From the IMG/VR virus record IMGVR_UViG_3300043598_000012, positions 1 through 64,000 of that record: 64,000 bases of DNA. The stretch is one strand, 5' to 3'. A model generated the notes under the pieces. It did no database searches. It saw nothing but the letters and a program-made list of their open reading frames with translations, and had not been told where the DNA came from. Source of the DNA: a virus. Positions 51,090 to 59,056 of this stretch are shown one piece after another. The translations under genes were made by a program, and so were the position numbers. Each line of letters begins with the position of its first letter. Within the stretch, counting starts at the first letter, position 1.

Positions 51090-51344
51090 ATGACCACCAC
51101 CGCCTTCCCAACCACGGTCCTCCGCTCCGAGTGGGGCACCTCGTACCACACGAGCTCTGCCTTCGAGGGCTGCAACCTCAGCGTCAAGCGGCTCGTCGAT
51201 GAGCCCAACGAGCACGGAGGCGTTGGCAACACCCATCGCCATCCCATCTACGACGGCATCCACTTCCCCACGAGCGATGCGGCTCGCTTCTTCGCTCTCC
51301 TCGTCGGCCTCGTCCGGCCCTACACCTACTGGGGTGCCAAGTGA
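51090..51344 (+). CDS. Small protein of unknown function
   Basis: 84 aa, MTTTAF start. Leaderless from cassette 5. Aromatic C terminus (RFFALLVGLVRPYTYWG). Overlaps the next gene by four bases. Confidence 0.5.
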   Translation: MTTTAFPTTVLRSEWGTSYHTSSAFEGCNLSVKRLVDEPNEHGGVGNTHRHPIYDGIHFPTSDAARFFALLVGLVRPYTYWGAK

Positions 51345-51628
51345 CCAGCACGACCACCTACGACGCAGACCTCGCTGCTGCGGGCATCAAGCTCCTCTCC
51401 AAGAAGGATCGGGAGCACCTCCACCCCCGAGCCCAGGTCCAGAAGCTCCGCAGGATCGCTGTCCGGGCCACCAACAAGGCCGACTGGAACGGGGAGCTCG
51501 CCGCACAGTACCCCGGTGACGAGATGTACGCCACCGATCCGGAGGAGCAGACCAAGCTGCGGCTCAAGGCACGCCAGGCCACGGAGGCCATGTGCCTCCT
51601 CAACGCCGAGCACGGGCTGGGCTACTGA
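51341..51628 (+). CDS. Helical protein of unknown function
   Basis: 95 aa from GTG. Basic helices, one cysteine. Middle gene of a four-gene overlapping operon ending with the topoisomerase-like protein. Confidence 0.5.
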   Translation: MTSTTTYDADLAAAGIKLLSKKDREHLHPRAQVQKLRRIAVRATNKADWNGELAAQYPGDEMYATDPEEQTKLRLKARQATEAMCLLNAEHGLGY

Positions 51629-51798
51629 TGGCCAGCAAGGACAAGCGAGGCACTCAGGGTGGACCTTGGGCTGTGCTCGGATACGACGGACAGGTCCTTG
51701 AAGGCCGCTGGCCTACCGAGCTGATGGCCGTGGAAGAGGGCTTGTGTGGGCGCTACCTGCTCACCGGCCTGGAGGTCAAGGAGGTGGGCGGGGCATGA
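51628..51798 (+). CDS. 56-aa protein of unknown function
   Basis: ATG shares a base with the previous stop. Beta-strand pattern (PWAVLGYDGQVLEGRW). Overlaps the next gene by four bases. Confidence 0.45.
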   Translation: MASKDKRGTQGGPWAVLGYDGQVLEGRWPTELMAVEEGLCGRYLLTGLEVKEVGGA

Positions 51799-52823
51799 GC
51801 AAGCTCGTCTACAAGAGCTGGAAGCCCCAAGCGGAGGCCATCCGCACGGTGGAACTCGCCAACCGCATCTGCGCCGAGTACGCGGCCGACGGGTACGACC
51901 TCACGTTGCGTCAGCTCTACTACCAGTTCGTGGCGAGGGGCTACATCCCCAACAACCAGAAGTCCTACGACCGCTTGGGGAGCACCATCAACCGTGCTCG
52001 GCGAGCAGGGATGATGGACTGGAACTACATCGTCGACCGCACGAGGAGCCTCTCCGGCGCCGAGCACTTCGCCAAGCCTGGGGACAGCATCCTCAAGTCG
52101 GCTCGCAAGTACAGCGAGGACCTCTGGGCCAAACAGCCCCTCCGCATTGAGGTGTGGGTGGAGAAGGAGGCACTGGCTGGAGTCATTGAGCGAGTGTCCG
52201 GCACCAACGATGTGGACAGTTTCGCATGCAGAGGCTACGTCTCCCAGAGCGAGCTCTGGAGTGCTGGACAGCGGATCCTCAACTACATCCAGCACGGCCA
52301 GAGGGTTCTCATCCTGCACTTGGGAGACCACGACCCCTCCGGCATCGACATGACTCGGGACATGAGGGAGCGCCTTGAGCTCTTCACCGAGAGGGACTGG
52401 CACCGAGCCAACCTCGACGAGCTCGGAGCGTCCACCACGCTTGGCTCCATCCGAGACCACATGCGGGCAGCAGTCGGCTACGAGCAGCCTCTCGAGATCC
52501 GGCGGATCGCACTCAACATGGATCAGGTCGAGCAGTACGCTCCTCCGCCCAACCCGGCCAAGTTGACCGACAGCCGAGCGGAGGGCTACGTGGAGCTCTA
52601 CGGCGACGAGAGCTGGGAGCTAGACGCTCTGGAGCCGCAGGTGATCAGCGACCTCGTGCAGCGGCACATCGTGGCCGAGAGGGACGACATTGCCTGGGAC
52701 CGCGCCGTCAAGCACGAGGAGGAGAACCGTCGCAACATGGTGGCGGCTGCTGAGCGGTGGGACGACCTCGTGAACCTGCTCCCCACGCTTCCGCCGAAGG
52801 AGTCTTCCCAGGTAGAAGGGTAA
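51795..52823 (+). CDS. Topoisomerase VI-A/Spo11-like Toprim protein
   Basis: 342 aa. Winged-helix part with LRQLYYQFVARGYIPN (Tyr42/43) and YDRLGSTINRARRAG, then a Toprim domain with WVEKEAL (Glu123) and GDHDPSGIDM (Asp178, Asp180, Asp185). Together these resemble the DNA-cleaving subunit of topoisomerase VI, without a visible ATPase partner. A nuclease or regulatory role is possible. The cassette 6 GGTAG overlaps its last codons. Confidence 0.65.
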   Translation: MSKLVYKSWKPQAEAIRTVELANRICAEYAADGYDLTLRQLYYQFVARGYIPNNQKSYDRLGSTINRARRAGMMDWNYIVDRTRSLSGAEHFAKPGDSILKSARKYSEDLWAKQPLRIEVWVEKEALAGVIERVSGTNDVDSFACRGYVSQSELWSAGQRILNYIQHGQRVLILHLGDHDPSGIDMTRDMRERLELFTERDWHRANLDELGASTTLGSIRDHMRAAVGYEQPLEIRRIALNMDQVEQYAPPPNPAKLTDSRAEGYVELYGDESWELDALEPQVISDLVQRHIVAERDDIAWDRAVKHEEENRRNMVAAAERWDDLVNLLPTLPPKESSQVEG

Positions 52824-52871
52824 TTTCCAAGAACACGTGCGAATCTTCGCAGGGTGAGGCATAGTGTTGGT
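52811..52871 (+). promoter_or_regulatory. Conserved promoter cassette 6
   Basis: GGTAG 52811-52815, TTTCC 52824-52828, GTGCGA 52837-52842, 17 bp, CATAGT 52860-52865, six bases, ATG 52872. The first 13 bases are also the end of the upstream coding sequence. Confidence 0.8.
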
Positions 52872-53102
52872 ATGACCGCAACCACCTTCACCAACTCAGC
52901 CTTCGTTCGCAGCCACGTCAAGCAGCCACGTGGGTTCGGGCACTGGGGCTTCCAGGCCACCACCAAGGACACCGCTTTCTCTGAGGAGCTCTTCGGGCCG
53001 GTCGTTTGGGCCACTGGCACTCTCACAGAGGCCAAGACCTCTGCTGTCCAGCAACTCCGCAACCAAGGTGTCGACACCTCGCTCGTGGCGGTCCTGCCGT
53101 GA
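52872..53102 (+). CDS. Small protein of unknown function
   Basis: 76 aa, MTATTF start. GFGHWGFQATTKDTAFS is the distinctive stretch, beta-rich. Leaderless from cassette 6; first of five overlapping small genes. Confidence 0.5.
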   Translation: MTATTFTNSAFVRSHVKQPRGFGHWGFQATTKDTAFSEELFGPVVWATGTLTEAKTSAVQQLRNQGVDTSLVAVLP

Positions 53103-53272
53103 GCCACCTTTCCGACCTCAGCTGGGAGGACTCCGCCAGCCTCGTCTCCTACGACGACAACCACGCCGACCTCCGAGCCGACTCACACCGCATCACGATG
53201 CAGCCAGGACCCACCTCCATCAAGCAGGACGTCGTCATCGACCTGCGGGACAGCAGCAAGGTGGACGCCTGA
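53099..53272 (+). CDS. 57-aa protein of unknown function
   Basis: GTG overlaps the previous stop. Acidic, beta-rich (TSIKQDVVIDLRDSSKV). No family. Confidence 0.45.
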   Translation: MSHLSDLSWEDSASLVSYDDNHADLRADSHRITMQPGPTSIKQDVVIDLRDSSKVDA

Positions 53273-53412
53273 TGGCTCGCCACAAGCACACGTGGGAGGC
53301 CACCTTGTCGAAGCCAAGGCCTGCCGATGGATGGGTGCCCTACGAGCACGTGGTCGTCACCACGGCCTGCACCTCATGCCCAGCGAACTCCAGCTCTACG
53401 AGGGCGACGTGA
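53272..53412 (+). CDS. 46-aa protein with CxxC
   Basis: ATG shares a base with the previous stop. MARHKHTWEATLSKPRP and CTSC; possibly half a zinc site. Coding supported by overlap only. Confidence 0.4.
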   Translation: MARHKHTWEATLSKPRPADGWVPYEHVVVTTACTSCPANSSSTRAT

Positions 53413-53666
53413 AGGTCGCTCCGCTGGCTCACCAGCAATCGTGGCCGCTCCGAGCCCTGTTGTGGGCTCTGTGGCTCGCTCGCGTGGCCTTCGGGGTCAC
53501 CCTGCACATGCTCCGCTCGTTGGCCACCTACGAGGCACCTCCGACTCCGAGGCAGGCTTCAGATCGCCGAGCAGCACGCCTAGTGACCCAAGAGCGAGTC
53601 GAGAGGCACAGCGCCACAGTGCGAGCCGAGCAGGACACCCTGCACCCAGGAGAGGAGCCCTTCTGA
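53409..53666 (+). CDS. Single-helix membrane protein
   Basis: 85 aa from GTG. A hydrophobic helix (RALLWALWLARVAFGVTL) followed by a charged tail. Overlaps both neighbours. Confidence 0.5.
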   Translation: MKVAPLAHQQSWPLRALLWALWLARVAFGVTLHMLRSLATYEAPPTPRQASDRRAARLVTQERVERHSATVRAEQDTLHPGEEPF

Positions 53667-53845
53667 TGAGAAGCAACTTCGATCCAGCTGAGGATACCGC
53701 TCCCGATGCGGGTGAGTATTGGGAGAACTATGTCGACGTCTCAGCCGAGCTCGCTGCTGCCCGAGCAGCGGTAGAGGCAGACAAGGCCAAGGAGGCAGCG
53801 CGGGTGGCTGCCTGGGAGGCAGATCGCACACGTCTTCCCTGGTAG
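53666..53845 (+). CDS. 59-aa helical protein
   Basis: ATG shares a base with the previous stop. C-terminal 35 residues are an Ala/Glu/Lys helix. Its stop codon TAG is supplied by the GGTAG of cassette 7. Confidence 0.45.
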   Translation: MRSNFDPAEDTAPDAGEYWENYVDVSAELAAARAAVEADKAKEAARVAAWEADRTRLPW

Positions 53846-53901
53846 GAGCGTTCTTTCCAGAAAGGCGTGCGAAGTGGAGAGCGGTGAGGCATAGTGTCCC
53901 T
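53841..53901 (+). promoter_or_regulatory. Conserved promoter cassette 7
   Basis: GGTAG 53841-53845, TTTCC 53854-53858, GTGCGA 53867-53872, 17 bp, CATAGT 53890-53895, six bases, ATG 53902. Confidence 0.8.
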
Positions 53902-54228
53902 ATGACCACAACCACTGACACCACCACCGCATTCTACGCTTGGGGCTCCGAGCAGGAGAGCATCGACAACAAGCAGATGGCCCGCATCGTCTCCGGAGTC
54001 GACGAGGTCGTCCGCTCCGCCAAGCAGGCCATCAAGGAGCTGGAGGAGCTCGTCGCCAAGGTCACGGCCGTGGATCCGGAGGAGATGGTTCTCTCGGGCG
54101 ATCGTGCCCTGTCCGCTGTCCAGCACTTCGCACGGCATGCTGGCTACAGCAACTCACCGGCCACCTACGTCGCCGAGACCTACGCAGCCGCTGGCAAGGT
54201 GGCTGGGCAGCTGGAGATGGTCTTCTAG
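53902..54228 (+). CDS. Helical protein of unknown function
   Basis: 108 aa, MTTTTDTTT start. Long helices (EVVRSAKQAIKELEELVAKV). Monocistronic between cassette 7 and a terminator. Confidence 0.55.
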   Translation: MTTTTDTTTAFYAWGSEQESIDNKQMARIVSGVDEVVRSAKQAIKELEELVAKVTAVDPEEMVLSGDRALSAVQHFARHAGYSNSPATYVAETYAAAGKVAGQLEMVF

Positions 54229-54269
54229 CCTCCGCAGACCAACAGCAGAACTCAGGCACAACGGAGTCA

Positions 54270-54289
54270 GGCCACTCGCAAGAGTGGCC
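54270..54289 (+). terminator. Rho-independent terminator
   Basis: Eight-bp perfect stem GGCCACTC/GAGTGGCC with GCAA tetraloop, followed by TTCTTCGTGT. Confidence 0.75.
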
Positions 54290-54431
54290 TTCTTCGTGTG
54301 CATAGGACCTTCTTAGCATCCGCAGAGGCCGCTTGCTACAGATCGAGGCACCTACACCTCCAGCAGGACGCTCGGGAGCCCTTAGCGGACGTTTCACCGA
54401 GCCACTCGGCACTTGAGGTAACATGGCTGGC

Positions 54432-55124
54432 ATGGGAACAACCACACGCCGAGCTCGACCTCCTGTCCCGCCGACGCGCCCTGGCAAGGGTGGCCACGGG
54501 CGCCTCAAGCAGGGAGGATCCAAGTCCGCCTCTCCGTTCAACCGTGCCGAGCGTAGGGAGAAGGGCTTCAAGCTCATCGCCAAGGGCTACACCAACGTCG
54601 AGATCGCTGCTGAGCTCAAGGTGCATCCAGACACGGTGACGAGGCTCCGCAAGGCCTACGCCGACCAGGTGCAAGCGGAGGCAGCCGCCAACCCGCACTT
54701 GCTCAACGAGGTCATTGCCAACACCATCCGGACGCTCAATGAGCTCGATCTCATCCGCAAGGAAGCATGGGCAGCACACGACACCATGCATGCAGAAGGT
54801 CGGGAGTGCTCCGAGTGCGGACATGAGGATGTCGTCTACCGAGGTCCCAAGGGCGAGACCAAGGCACAGATGCTCCGCATCCTGCTTCAAGCCAATGACC
54901 AGAAGGCGAAGCTGTTCCAGCTGTTCGGTGTCAAGGCCGAGTTCATGGCGCACGTCAACCAGGTGGCCCAGCTCCAGACACGGCTCATGGCCTTCATGCG
55001 GGACAACCTCTGCGAGGCAGACCGCAACAGGCTGGAGGACTTCCTGGGCACCCTCACCGGTGCCGTGGCCTCCAACGAGGCTCTCGCTGAGCTGGACGTG
55101 GTGGAGGCAGAGCTCGTAGGCTGA
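54432..55124 (+). CDS. Helix-turn-helix protein, possible small terminase
   Basis: 230 aa from ATG 54432; ATG 54423 is in frame but lies inside the -10 box TAACAT. Basic N terminus, HTH at about 54-75 (TNVEIAAELKVHPDTVTRLR), a CSECG motif, then a helical C-terminal domain. The HTH plus oligomerising helices resembles some small terminase subunits, but it is far from the virion genes, so a regulator is equally likely. Confidence 0.5.
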   Translation: MGTTTRRARPPVPPTRPGKGGHGRLKQGGSKSASPFNRAERREKGFKLIAKGYTNVEIAAELKVHPDTVTRLRKAYADQVQAEAAANPHLLNEVIANTIRTLNELDLIRKEAWAAHDTMHAEGRECSECGHEDVVYRGPKGETKAQMLRILLQANDQKAKLFQLFGVKAEFMAHVNQVAQLQTRLMAFMRDNLCEADRNRLEDFLGTLTGAVASNEALAELDVVEAELVG

Positions 55125-55134
55125 CTAGTTACCA

Positions 55135-55195
55135 GGTAGAAGCGTTCTTTCACAGAACGCGTGCGTTCTTGTCACTGATCAGGCATAGTGTTGGT
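55135..55195 (+). promoter_or_regulatory. Conserved promoter cassette 8
   Basis: GGTAG 55135-55139, TTTCA 55148-55152, GTGCGT 55161-55166, 17 bp, CATAGT 55184-55189, six bases, ATG 55196. Confidence 0.75.
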
Positions 55196-55402
55196 ATGAC
55201 CGCTTCCGAAACCACCGCAGTGCTCCACGAGCTCATCAACACAGGGTCGGCTCGCCGCCAGGGTGGAGTCAAGATCTCCACCATCGCCTCTCGGCTCGGC
55301 TGCTCCGTCAGCGAGGTCGAGTTCGACGCTGCTGTCCACCAGATCAACCACGCCACCTGCGTGGTGTCCTTCCGACCCAACTCGGCGGAGGCCTGCAAGT
55401 GA
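55196..55402 (+). CDS. Small HTH-like protein
   Basis: 68 aa, MTASET start. GGVKISTIASRLGCSVSEVEFD resembles a winged-helix DNA-binding segment. Leaderless from cassette 8. Confidence 0.5.
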   Translation: MTASETTAVLHELINTGSARRQGGVKISTIASRLGCSVSEVEFDAAVHQINHATCVVSFRPNSAEACK

Positions 55403-55845
55403 GCATCACCTTCACCTTCGGCACCGTCGCTGACAACGGCGCCACCAGCATCGGTCTCCTCCACGAGCACCTGTGCCCGACGCCCGACGCCTGCGAGGAC
55501 GCCCAGATGTACTCGCCTGCCTGCTGCGACCATGCCGAGGCACTCGTGGCTATGTGTGGCTGCCAGCACTTCGACGTCAACGCCTCCTCGGCCAACGCAT
55601 CTGTCATCCTCTCCCGGATGGGCATCGCAGGCCAGATGGTGGGCACCATGGACGCTGAGGACTACCTGGGCAGAGTGCTGCTGGCCCAGCTGGAGGATCC
55701 AGCGCCAGTCATGGTTGGTGGAGCTGTCGAGGCAGCCTTCGGGGTGGGCGCAGTCGAGGCCAACGCTGAGGCACACCACTGGCACCGGCTGGAGCGTCTG
55801 GCCCACGAGGCTCGGCTCTCGGGCTGGCTTGTGGCCTGGGCCTAG
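55399..55845 (+). CDS. Cysteine-containing protein of unknown function
   Basis: 148 aa from GTG. N-terminal half has CPTPDACEDAQMYSPACCDH and MCGCQH; C-terminal half is helical. Four-base overlap with the previous gene. Confidence 0.5.
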   Translation: MSITFTFGTVADNGATSIGLLHEHLCPTPDACEDAQMYSPACCDHAEALVAMCGCQHFDVNASSANASVILSRMGIAGQMVGTMDAEDYLGRVLLAQLEDPAPVMVGGAVEAAFGVGAVEANAEAHHWHRLERLAHEARLSGWLVAWA

Positions 55846-55899
55846 GGGCTCGCCAGGAAACCGCGTGTCGAGGAGCTCGACATGGGGTAGAGTGGGGCC

Positions 55900-56046
55900 A
55901 TGGACATGGCACTCGCACTTCGTCGGCAGCTGGCCACCACGGCACAGCGACGGCTCGCCGAGCTCCGCATCGCTGCTCCCCACCGGGAGATCGGCTCCGC
56001 CATCGTCGACGAGCTCGACGAGGACGAGGTGCTGCGAGCCTCCTAG
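55900..56046 (+). CDS. 48-aa helical protein
   Basis: TAGAGT ends six bases before ATG 55900. Charged helices (RRQLATTAQRRLAELRIA). Converges on a minus-strand gene with a four-base overlap. Confidence 0.5.
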   Translation: MDMALALRRQLATTAQRRLAELRIAAPHREIGSAIVDELDEDEVLRAS

Positions 56047-56240
56047 AGCTCCCAGCCAGGAGGTGGGCTGTCCGTCTCCTCGATGGTGAGGCCAGGCAGA
56101 TCGAGCCGGATGGCGTAGCCCCAGTCCATGTGCGCCCAGAGGAAGCCGTGCTGGTCTCTGGAGACGTGCTCTAGGACGCCAGCAGCGCCTCCTGCTTGGC
56201 CTGCCTTGCCTCGCCACTGGATGTGCACGTAGCGGCCCAC
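56043..56240 (-). CDS. 65-aa protein, minus strand
   Basis: GTG start on the minus strand. KAGQAGGAAGVLEHVSRDQ then HMDWGYAIRLDLPGL reads as a compact barrel; frames on the other strand over the same bases look poor. Unknown function. Confidence 0.45.
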   Translation of the reverse strand: MGRYVHIQWRGKAGQAGGAAGVLEHVSRDQHGFLWAHMDWGYAIRLDLPGLTIEETDSPPPGWEL

Positions 56241-56263
56241 CAGGCTACGAGCTCCGCCTCGAC

Positions 56264-56374
56264 ATGGATCGGGACAGCGAGACCTACATGCAGGACGTGC
56301 CGGTCTACTTCGACGAGGCTCGCCTCTACGCCACCATCGACCACCTCTCCGACGTGCGCTACGGGCTCGTCTGA
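56264..56374 (+). CDS. 36-aa protein or gene remnant
   Basis: MDRDSETYMQDVPVYFDEAR to DVRYGLV reads well, but the same frame already looks protein-like upstream (PPGYELRLD) without any start codon. It may be the tail of a gene whose beginning was lost. Confidence 0.3.
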   Translation: MDRDSETYMQDVPVYFDEARLYATIDHLSDVRYGLV

Positions 56375-56415
56375 GGCATAGTTCCTACGTACCACCAACC
56401 ACAAGGAGACACACC

Positions 56416-56799
56416 ATGCGTACCCTGAAGACCCTCGCTCTGGCCGGAGGCCTCGTGCTCGGAGCAGCTGCCTGCTCTCCGCTCTCGATCCACGGCACCT
56501 GGGTCAAGACACCTCCGGCGCAGACCTCCCAGGTCGAGGACGACCCCAACTGGGACTGCCTCAACTCGGGCAACGGGCTGTGCGGACCTCTCAAGGCACA
56601 GGTCAACTGCTCGACGGGCTGGGTCAAGGTCTACGACCGCTTCGGCACTCAGGTCATGAACCTCGCTCCGGCTCAGGTCGAGGTCCTGCCCACGGGCTAC
56701 ATGGTCCTGGAGGACACGGACGGAGACGCCCCCTACGGAGGCACGCAGCTCGACGGGTTCCTGGGCACGGTGTTCCCAGGCAACTACAACGCCTGCTAG
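56416..56799 (+). CDS. Putative lipoprotein
   Basis: 127 aa, AAGGAG before ATG. Signal peptide RTLKTLALAGGLVLG with lipobox AAAC (Cys20). The mature part has three to four further cysteines that could form disulfides. A -10 (CATAGT) lies about 35 bases upstream. Followed by a terminator, hence monocistronic. Superinfection exclusion is a possible role. Confidence 0.65.
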   Translation: MRTLKTLALAGGLVLGAAACSPLSIHGTWVKTPPAQTSQVEDDPNWDCLNSGNGLCGPLKAQVNCSTGWVKVYDRFGTQVMNLAPAQVEVLPTGYMVLEDTDGDAPYGGTQLDGFLGTVFPGNYNAC

Positions 56800-56826
56800 A
56801 CCTCCTCTACTCCGCTCTACGGCTGC

Positions 56827-56849
56827 GTGGCGCCCCTTGTGGGCGCCAC
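56827..56849 (+). terminator. Hairpin terminator
   Basis: Nine-bp stem GTGGCGCCC/GGGCGCCAC with five-base loop after the lipoprotein gene. Confidence 0.6.
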
Positions 56850-56875
56850 TGCCGCGCTTGAGGTAGGATGTCAGC

Positions 56876-57211
56876 ATGGACGCTCTAGATCTCGCTTGGT
56901 TGGCTGGGCTGTTGGAGGGTGAGGGCTCCTTCGGACTCAAGAAGTACAAGAGGAAGCGTGGAGGAGAGCGTGGCTATCCCATTGTCAAGGTCAAGATGAC
57001 GGACAGGGATGTCGTCGAGCGTGCGGCTGTTCTCTTCGGAGACAGTGCGGTGCTCGTGTGTCCTCCTCCAGCCAACTATCCACACCACAAGGTCCAGTAC
57101 AGGACAGAGGTGACTGGCTCTCGGGCTCGCCAGATGATGTGCGAGCTTCGACCTATGCTTGGGCTACGACGCCAAGCGCAAGTGGATACAGCTCTCAGCT
57201 GGCAGCACTAG
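56876..57211 (+). CDS. LAGLIDADG homing endonuclease
   Basis: 111 aa, TAGGAT six bases before ATG. LAWLAGLLEGEGSF (residues 7-20) is a LAGLIDADG motif with its acidic residue; only one copy, so it would act as a homodimer. Length is short for the family but complete in pattern (ends in a basic helix). Third endonuclease family in the window. Confidence 0.75.
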   Translation: MDALDLAWLAGLLEGEGSFGLKKYKRKRGGERGYPIVKVKMTDRDVVERAAVLFGDSAVLVCPPPANYPHHKVQYRTEVTGSRARQMMCELRPMLGLRRQAQVDTALSWQH

Positions 57212-57533
57212 AGCCACCGTCGCGTCCGGGCTCCGATGCTGCTAGGAGGAGCGAGGCCAGAACGTCCGGGACCTCGACTCGTAGGTCACGAGTGCCTCCT
57301 GCTCCAGTCAACCACACGGTGTTCTCGTGGACTGTCAGGCCTGCCTCCACGAGTAGCTGGAGCAGGGTGCGGTGTAGGTCGAGCTCCTCCCATGCCTCGC
57401 CCAACTCCTCCCAAGCCTCGTTGAGCATGCGGTCCTGCTCCAACCGAGGGGCCAGAGCCTCCTTGTCGAGACCCTGTAGTAGGTCTACGGGCGGGTGCTC
57501 GGAGGGTACATGGATGTGTAGGTGGAGGTCCAT
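57195..57533 (-). CDS. Protein of unknown function, minus strand
   Basis: 112 aa from ATG 57533; TACTAT lies six bases upstream on the minus strand, so leaderless. HLHIHVPSEHPP start, a charged coiled centre, and an Asp/Val/Leu C terminus. Overlaps the homing gene tail by 17 bases. Confidence 0.5.
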   Translation of the reverse strand: MDLHLHIHVPSEHPPVDLLQGLDKEALAPRLEQDRMLNEAWEELGEAWEELDLHRTLLQLLVEAGLTVHENTVWLTGAGGTRDLRVEVPDVLASLLLAASEPGRDGGSSAAS

Positions 57534-57545
57534 GCCACCATAGTA

Positions 57546-58354
57546 CGGCACTCCAACTGAAGTGCGGGCGGTTCTAGAGGCAGACCCTCTACTACTCCAG
57601 CATGCTCTCACCTACAGGTCTATCTATAGGTGACAAGAGAGACCTACCATCTACCACATAGTCCCAGTACAACTGTCTCACTTCGACCTTCGGTCCCACG
57701 ATCCCAGGGTCCAATGACGATGAGAGTAGGTCTATCACTCTCCATGGATCTGTGGACATCTCCTTGTCACTAATAGGTCTATCATTGTCATGCTACTCCA
57801 CTCTATGCTGGGGTAGTAGAGCTCCCGCAAACAACCTATTGGTGACAAGCCTGCCCTTCTTTAACCTTAAACTAAAGGACTCAGACTCCTTCACTCCAAG
57901 CAATAGACCTCTAGGCTTCTACTTCTACCCTTGAGTCTAAGAGGGCATCGTGACAACCCTCTACTTGGCGGTGATCCTCTAACCCAGTGAGGTGAGGTCT
58001 ATCCATACACCTCTATGACTCTACCCTCTACTCTATATAGACTGATGATCATCATGACTCTATGTCTATCTACTGCTATGCTCCTACTCCTCGTCACTTC
58101 ATGTAGGTCTATAGGCCTATCCTCTTGTCATCATGTAGGCCTATTGGACCCCGCCCCTCTTTATCCTTGCGATTTTTTGTCTACCTCTGATCCACCTCCC
58201 CAATCCCAATGTCACAGATAGAAGCATTCCACTCTTTCCACATAGCACGGCGCCATCTACGTCTACTAGACCAACTTCGGCTACACGCCGCCTGATTTCC
58301 ATGACAGGTAGCGTAAGATAGAGGGGGTACCAGCCAACCCACTTGGGAGACCCA
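57546..58354 (+). other. Gene-poor region with repeated AGGTCTAT words
   Basis: About 0.8 kb without a convincing gene; the two longest frames (57752-57934, 58015-58221) have neither good starts nor protein-like composition. The strand is pyrimidine-rich and less GC-rich than its surroundings. AGGTCTAT occurs at 57616, 57728, 57775, 57995 and 58105, its complement at 57903, and AGGCCTAT at 58113 and 58137. This looks like an iteron or protein-binding array, possibly a replication origin. Confidence 0.5.
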
Positions 58355-58573
58355 ATGGCATCACCCATGACCACACATCTAGTAGAGGAACTCGACCGTC
58401 TCACACGGGAGAACGGCACGGAGCATCCAAGCTGCCCCATCTGCAAGGGCAAGGTGGAGTTGACGCCCACGCATGCCATCGTCTGCGTAGATTACGGTTC
58501 TGATCACTACCGCTGGGAGCTACCTGCGGTTGAGGTGCGGGAGCCCAAGCCTTCAGGTGTCCATGGCAGGTAA
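58355..58573 (+). CDS. Small zinc-binding protein
   Basis: 72 aa from ATG 58355, GGGAG upstream; TAAGAT about 40 bases upstream gives a normal leader. CPIC plus Cys and His downstream (HAIVCVDYGSDH). First gene after the repeat region. Confidence 0.5.
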   Translation: MASPMTTHLVEELDRLTRENGTEHPSCPICKGKVELTPTHAIVCVDYGSDHYRWELPAVEVREPKPSGVHGR

Positions 58574-58874
58574 GCACACACCCCGAGACACGGGCAACCG
58601 AGGGCACATGACCCACACCCCCTTCCGGGCGTCGGTGCTACCTACGGTGCACCTAGAACAGCCGGGTACGTCCGCCAACGCAGACGCCTATGGGCGGCAG
58701 GCCATCCCGCTCCAGCGGACCCTGACGGTGTTCTGCTGGTGCTACTACCGGGAAGTGCCCGTGGCCCAGCGAGACGTCAAGGCGGGCCTCACGGGACCCT
58801 GCGAGCTGCTCTGGTGCTTGGAGACCGACCGCATCAAGCGTAACCAGTACGGGCCACCGGGACCCACGTCATGA
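58563..58874 (+). CDS. Protein of unknown function
   Basis: 103 aa from ATG 58563, inside the end of the previous gene; ATG 58608 is an alternative. Basic N terminus, then VFCWCYYREVPVAQRD and CELLWCLE. Possible zinc binding. Confidence 0.45.
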   Translation: MAGKHTPRDTGNRGHMTHTPFRASVLPTVHLEQPGTSANADAYGRQAIPLQRTLTVFCWCYYREVPVAQRDVKAGLTGPCELLWCLETDRIKRNQYGPPGPTS

Positions 58875-59047
58875 CTGCTTACAACGGGATGTACCGCTGC
58901 CCTGGAGGCCAGAAGCCGCCTGCTAGGCGTCGAGGGTGGGCGGCGCAGTGCTCGGAGTGCGGACGCTGGGGAAAGACCTATCCAAATGGCACGGTGGTCA
59001 TGCACAAGCGGCGCCGAGCAACCAAACCGCCTTCGCCTGCGGCGTAG
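58871..59047 (+). CDS. 58-aa zinc-ribbon protein
   Basis: ATG overlaps the previous stop. CPGGQK...CSECGRW is a short ribbon, the tail basic. Its stop TAG lies inside the next gene's -10 box (TAGGAT). Confidence 0.5.
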   Translation: MTAYNGMYRCPGGQKPPARRRGWAAQCSECGRWGKTYPNGTVVMHKRRRATKPPSPAA

Positions 59048-59056
59048 GATATGGTT

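Noticed and set aside
54432-55124. Firm call as terminase small subunit
   Set aside because: HTH plus helices is not specific and the gene lies about 54 kb from the tail genes in an early region, so it is left as HTH protein.
55150-56217. Minus-strand frame of 355 codons
   Set aside because: Runs across cassette 8 and two plus-strand genes, low-complexity Arg/Pro/Gly composition.
57752-58221. Two short frames in the AGGTCTAT region as genes
   Set aside because: No ribosome site or leaderless -10, and amino-acid composition follows the pyrimidine-rich strand rather than a protein.
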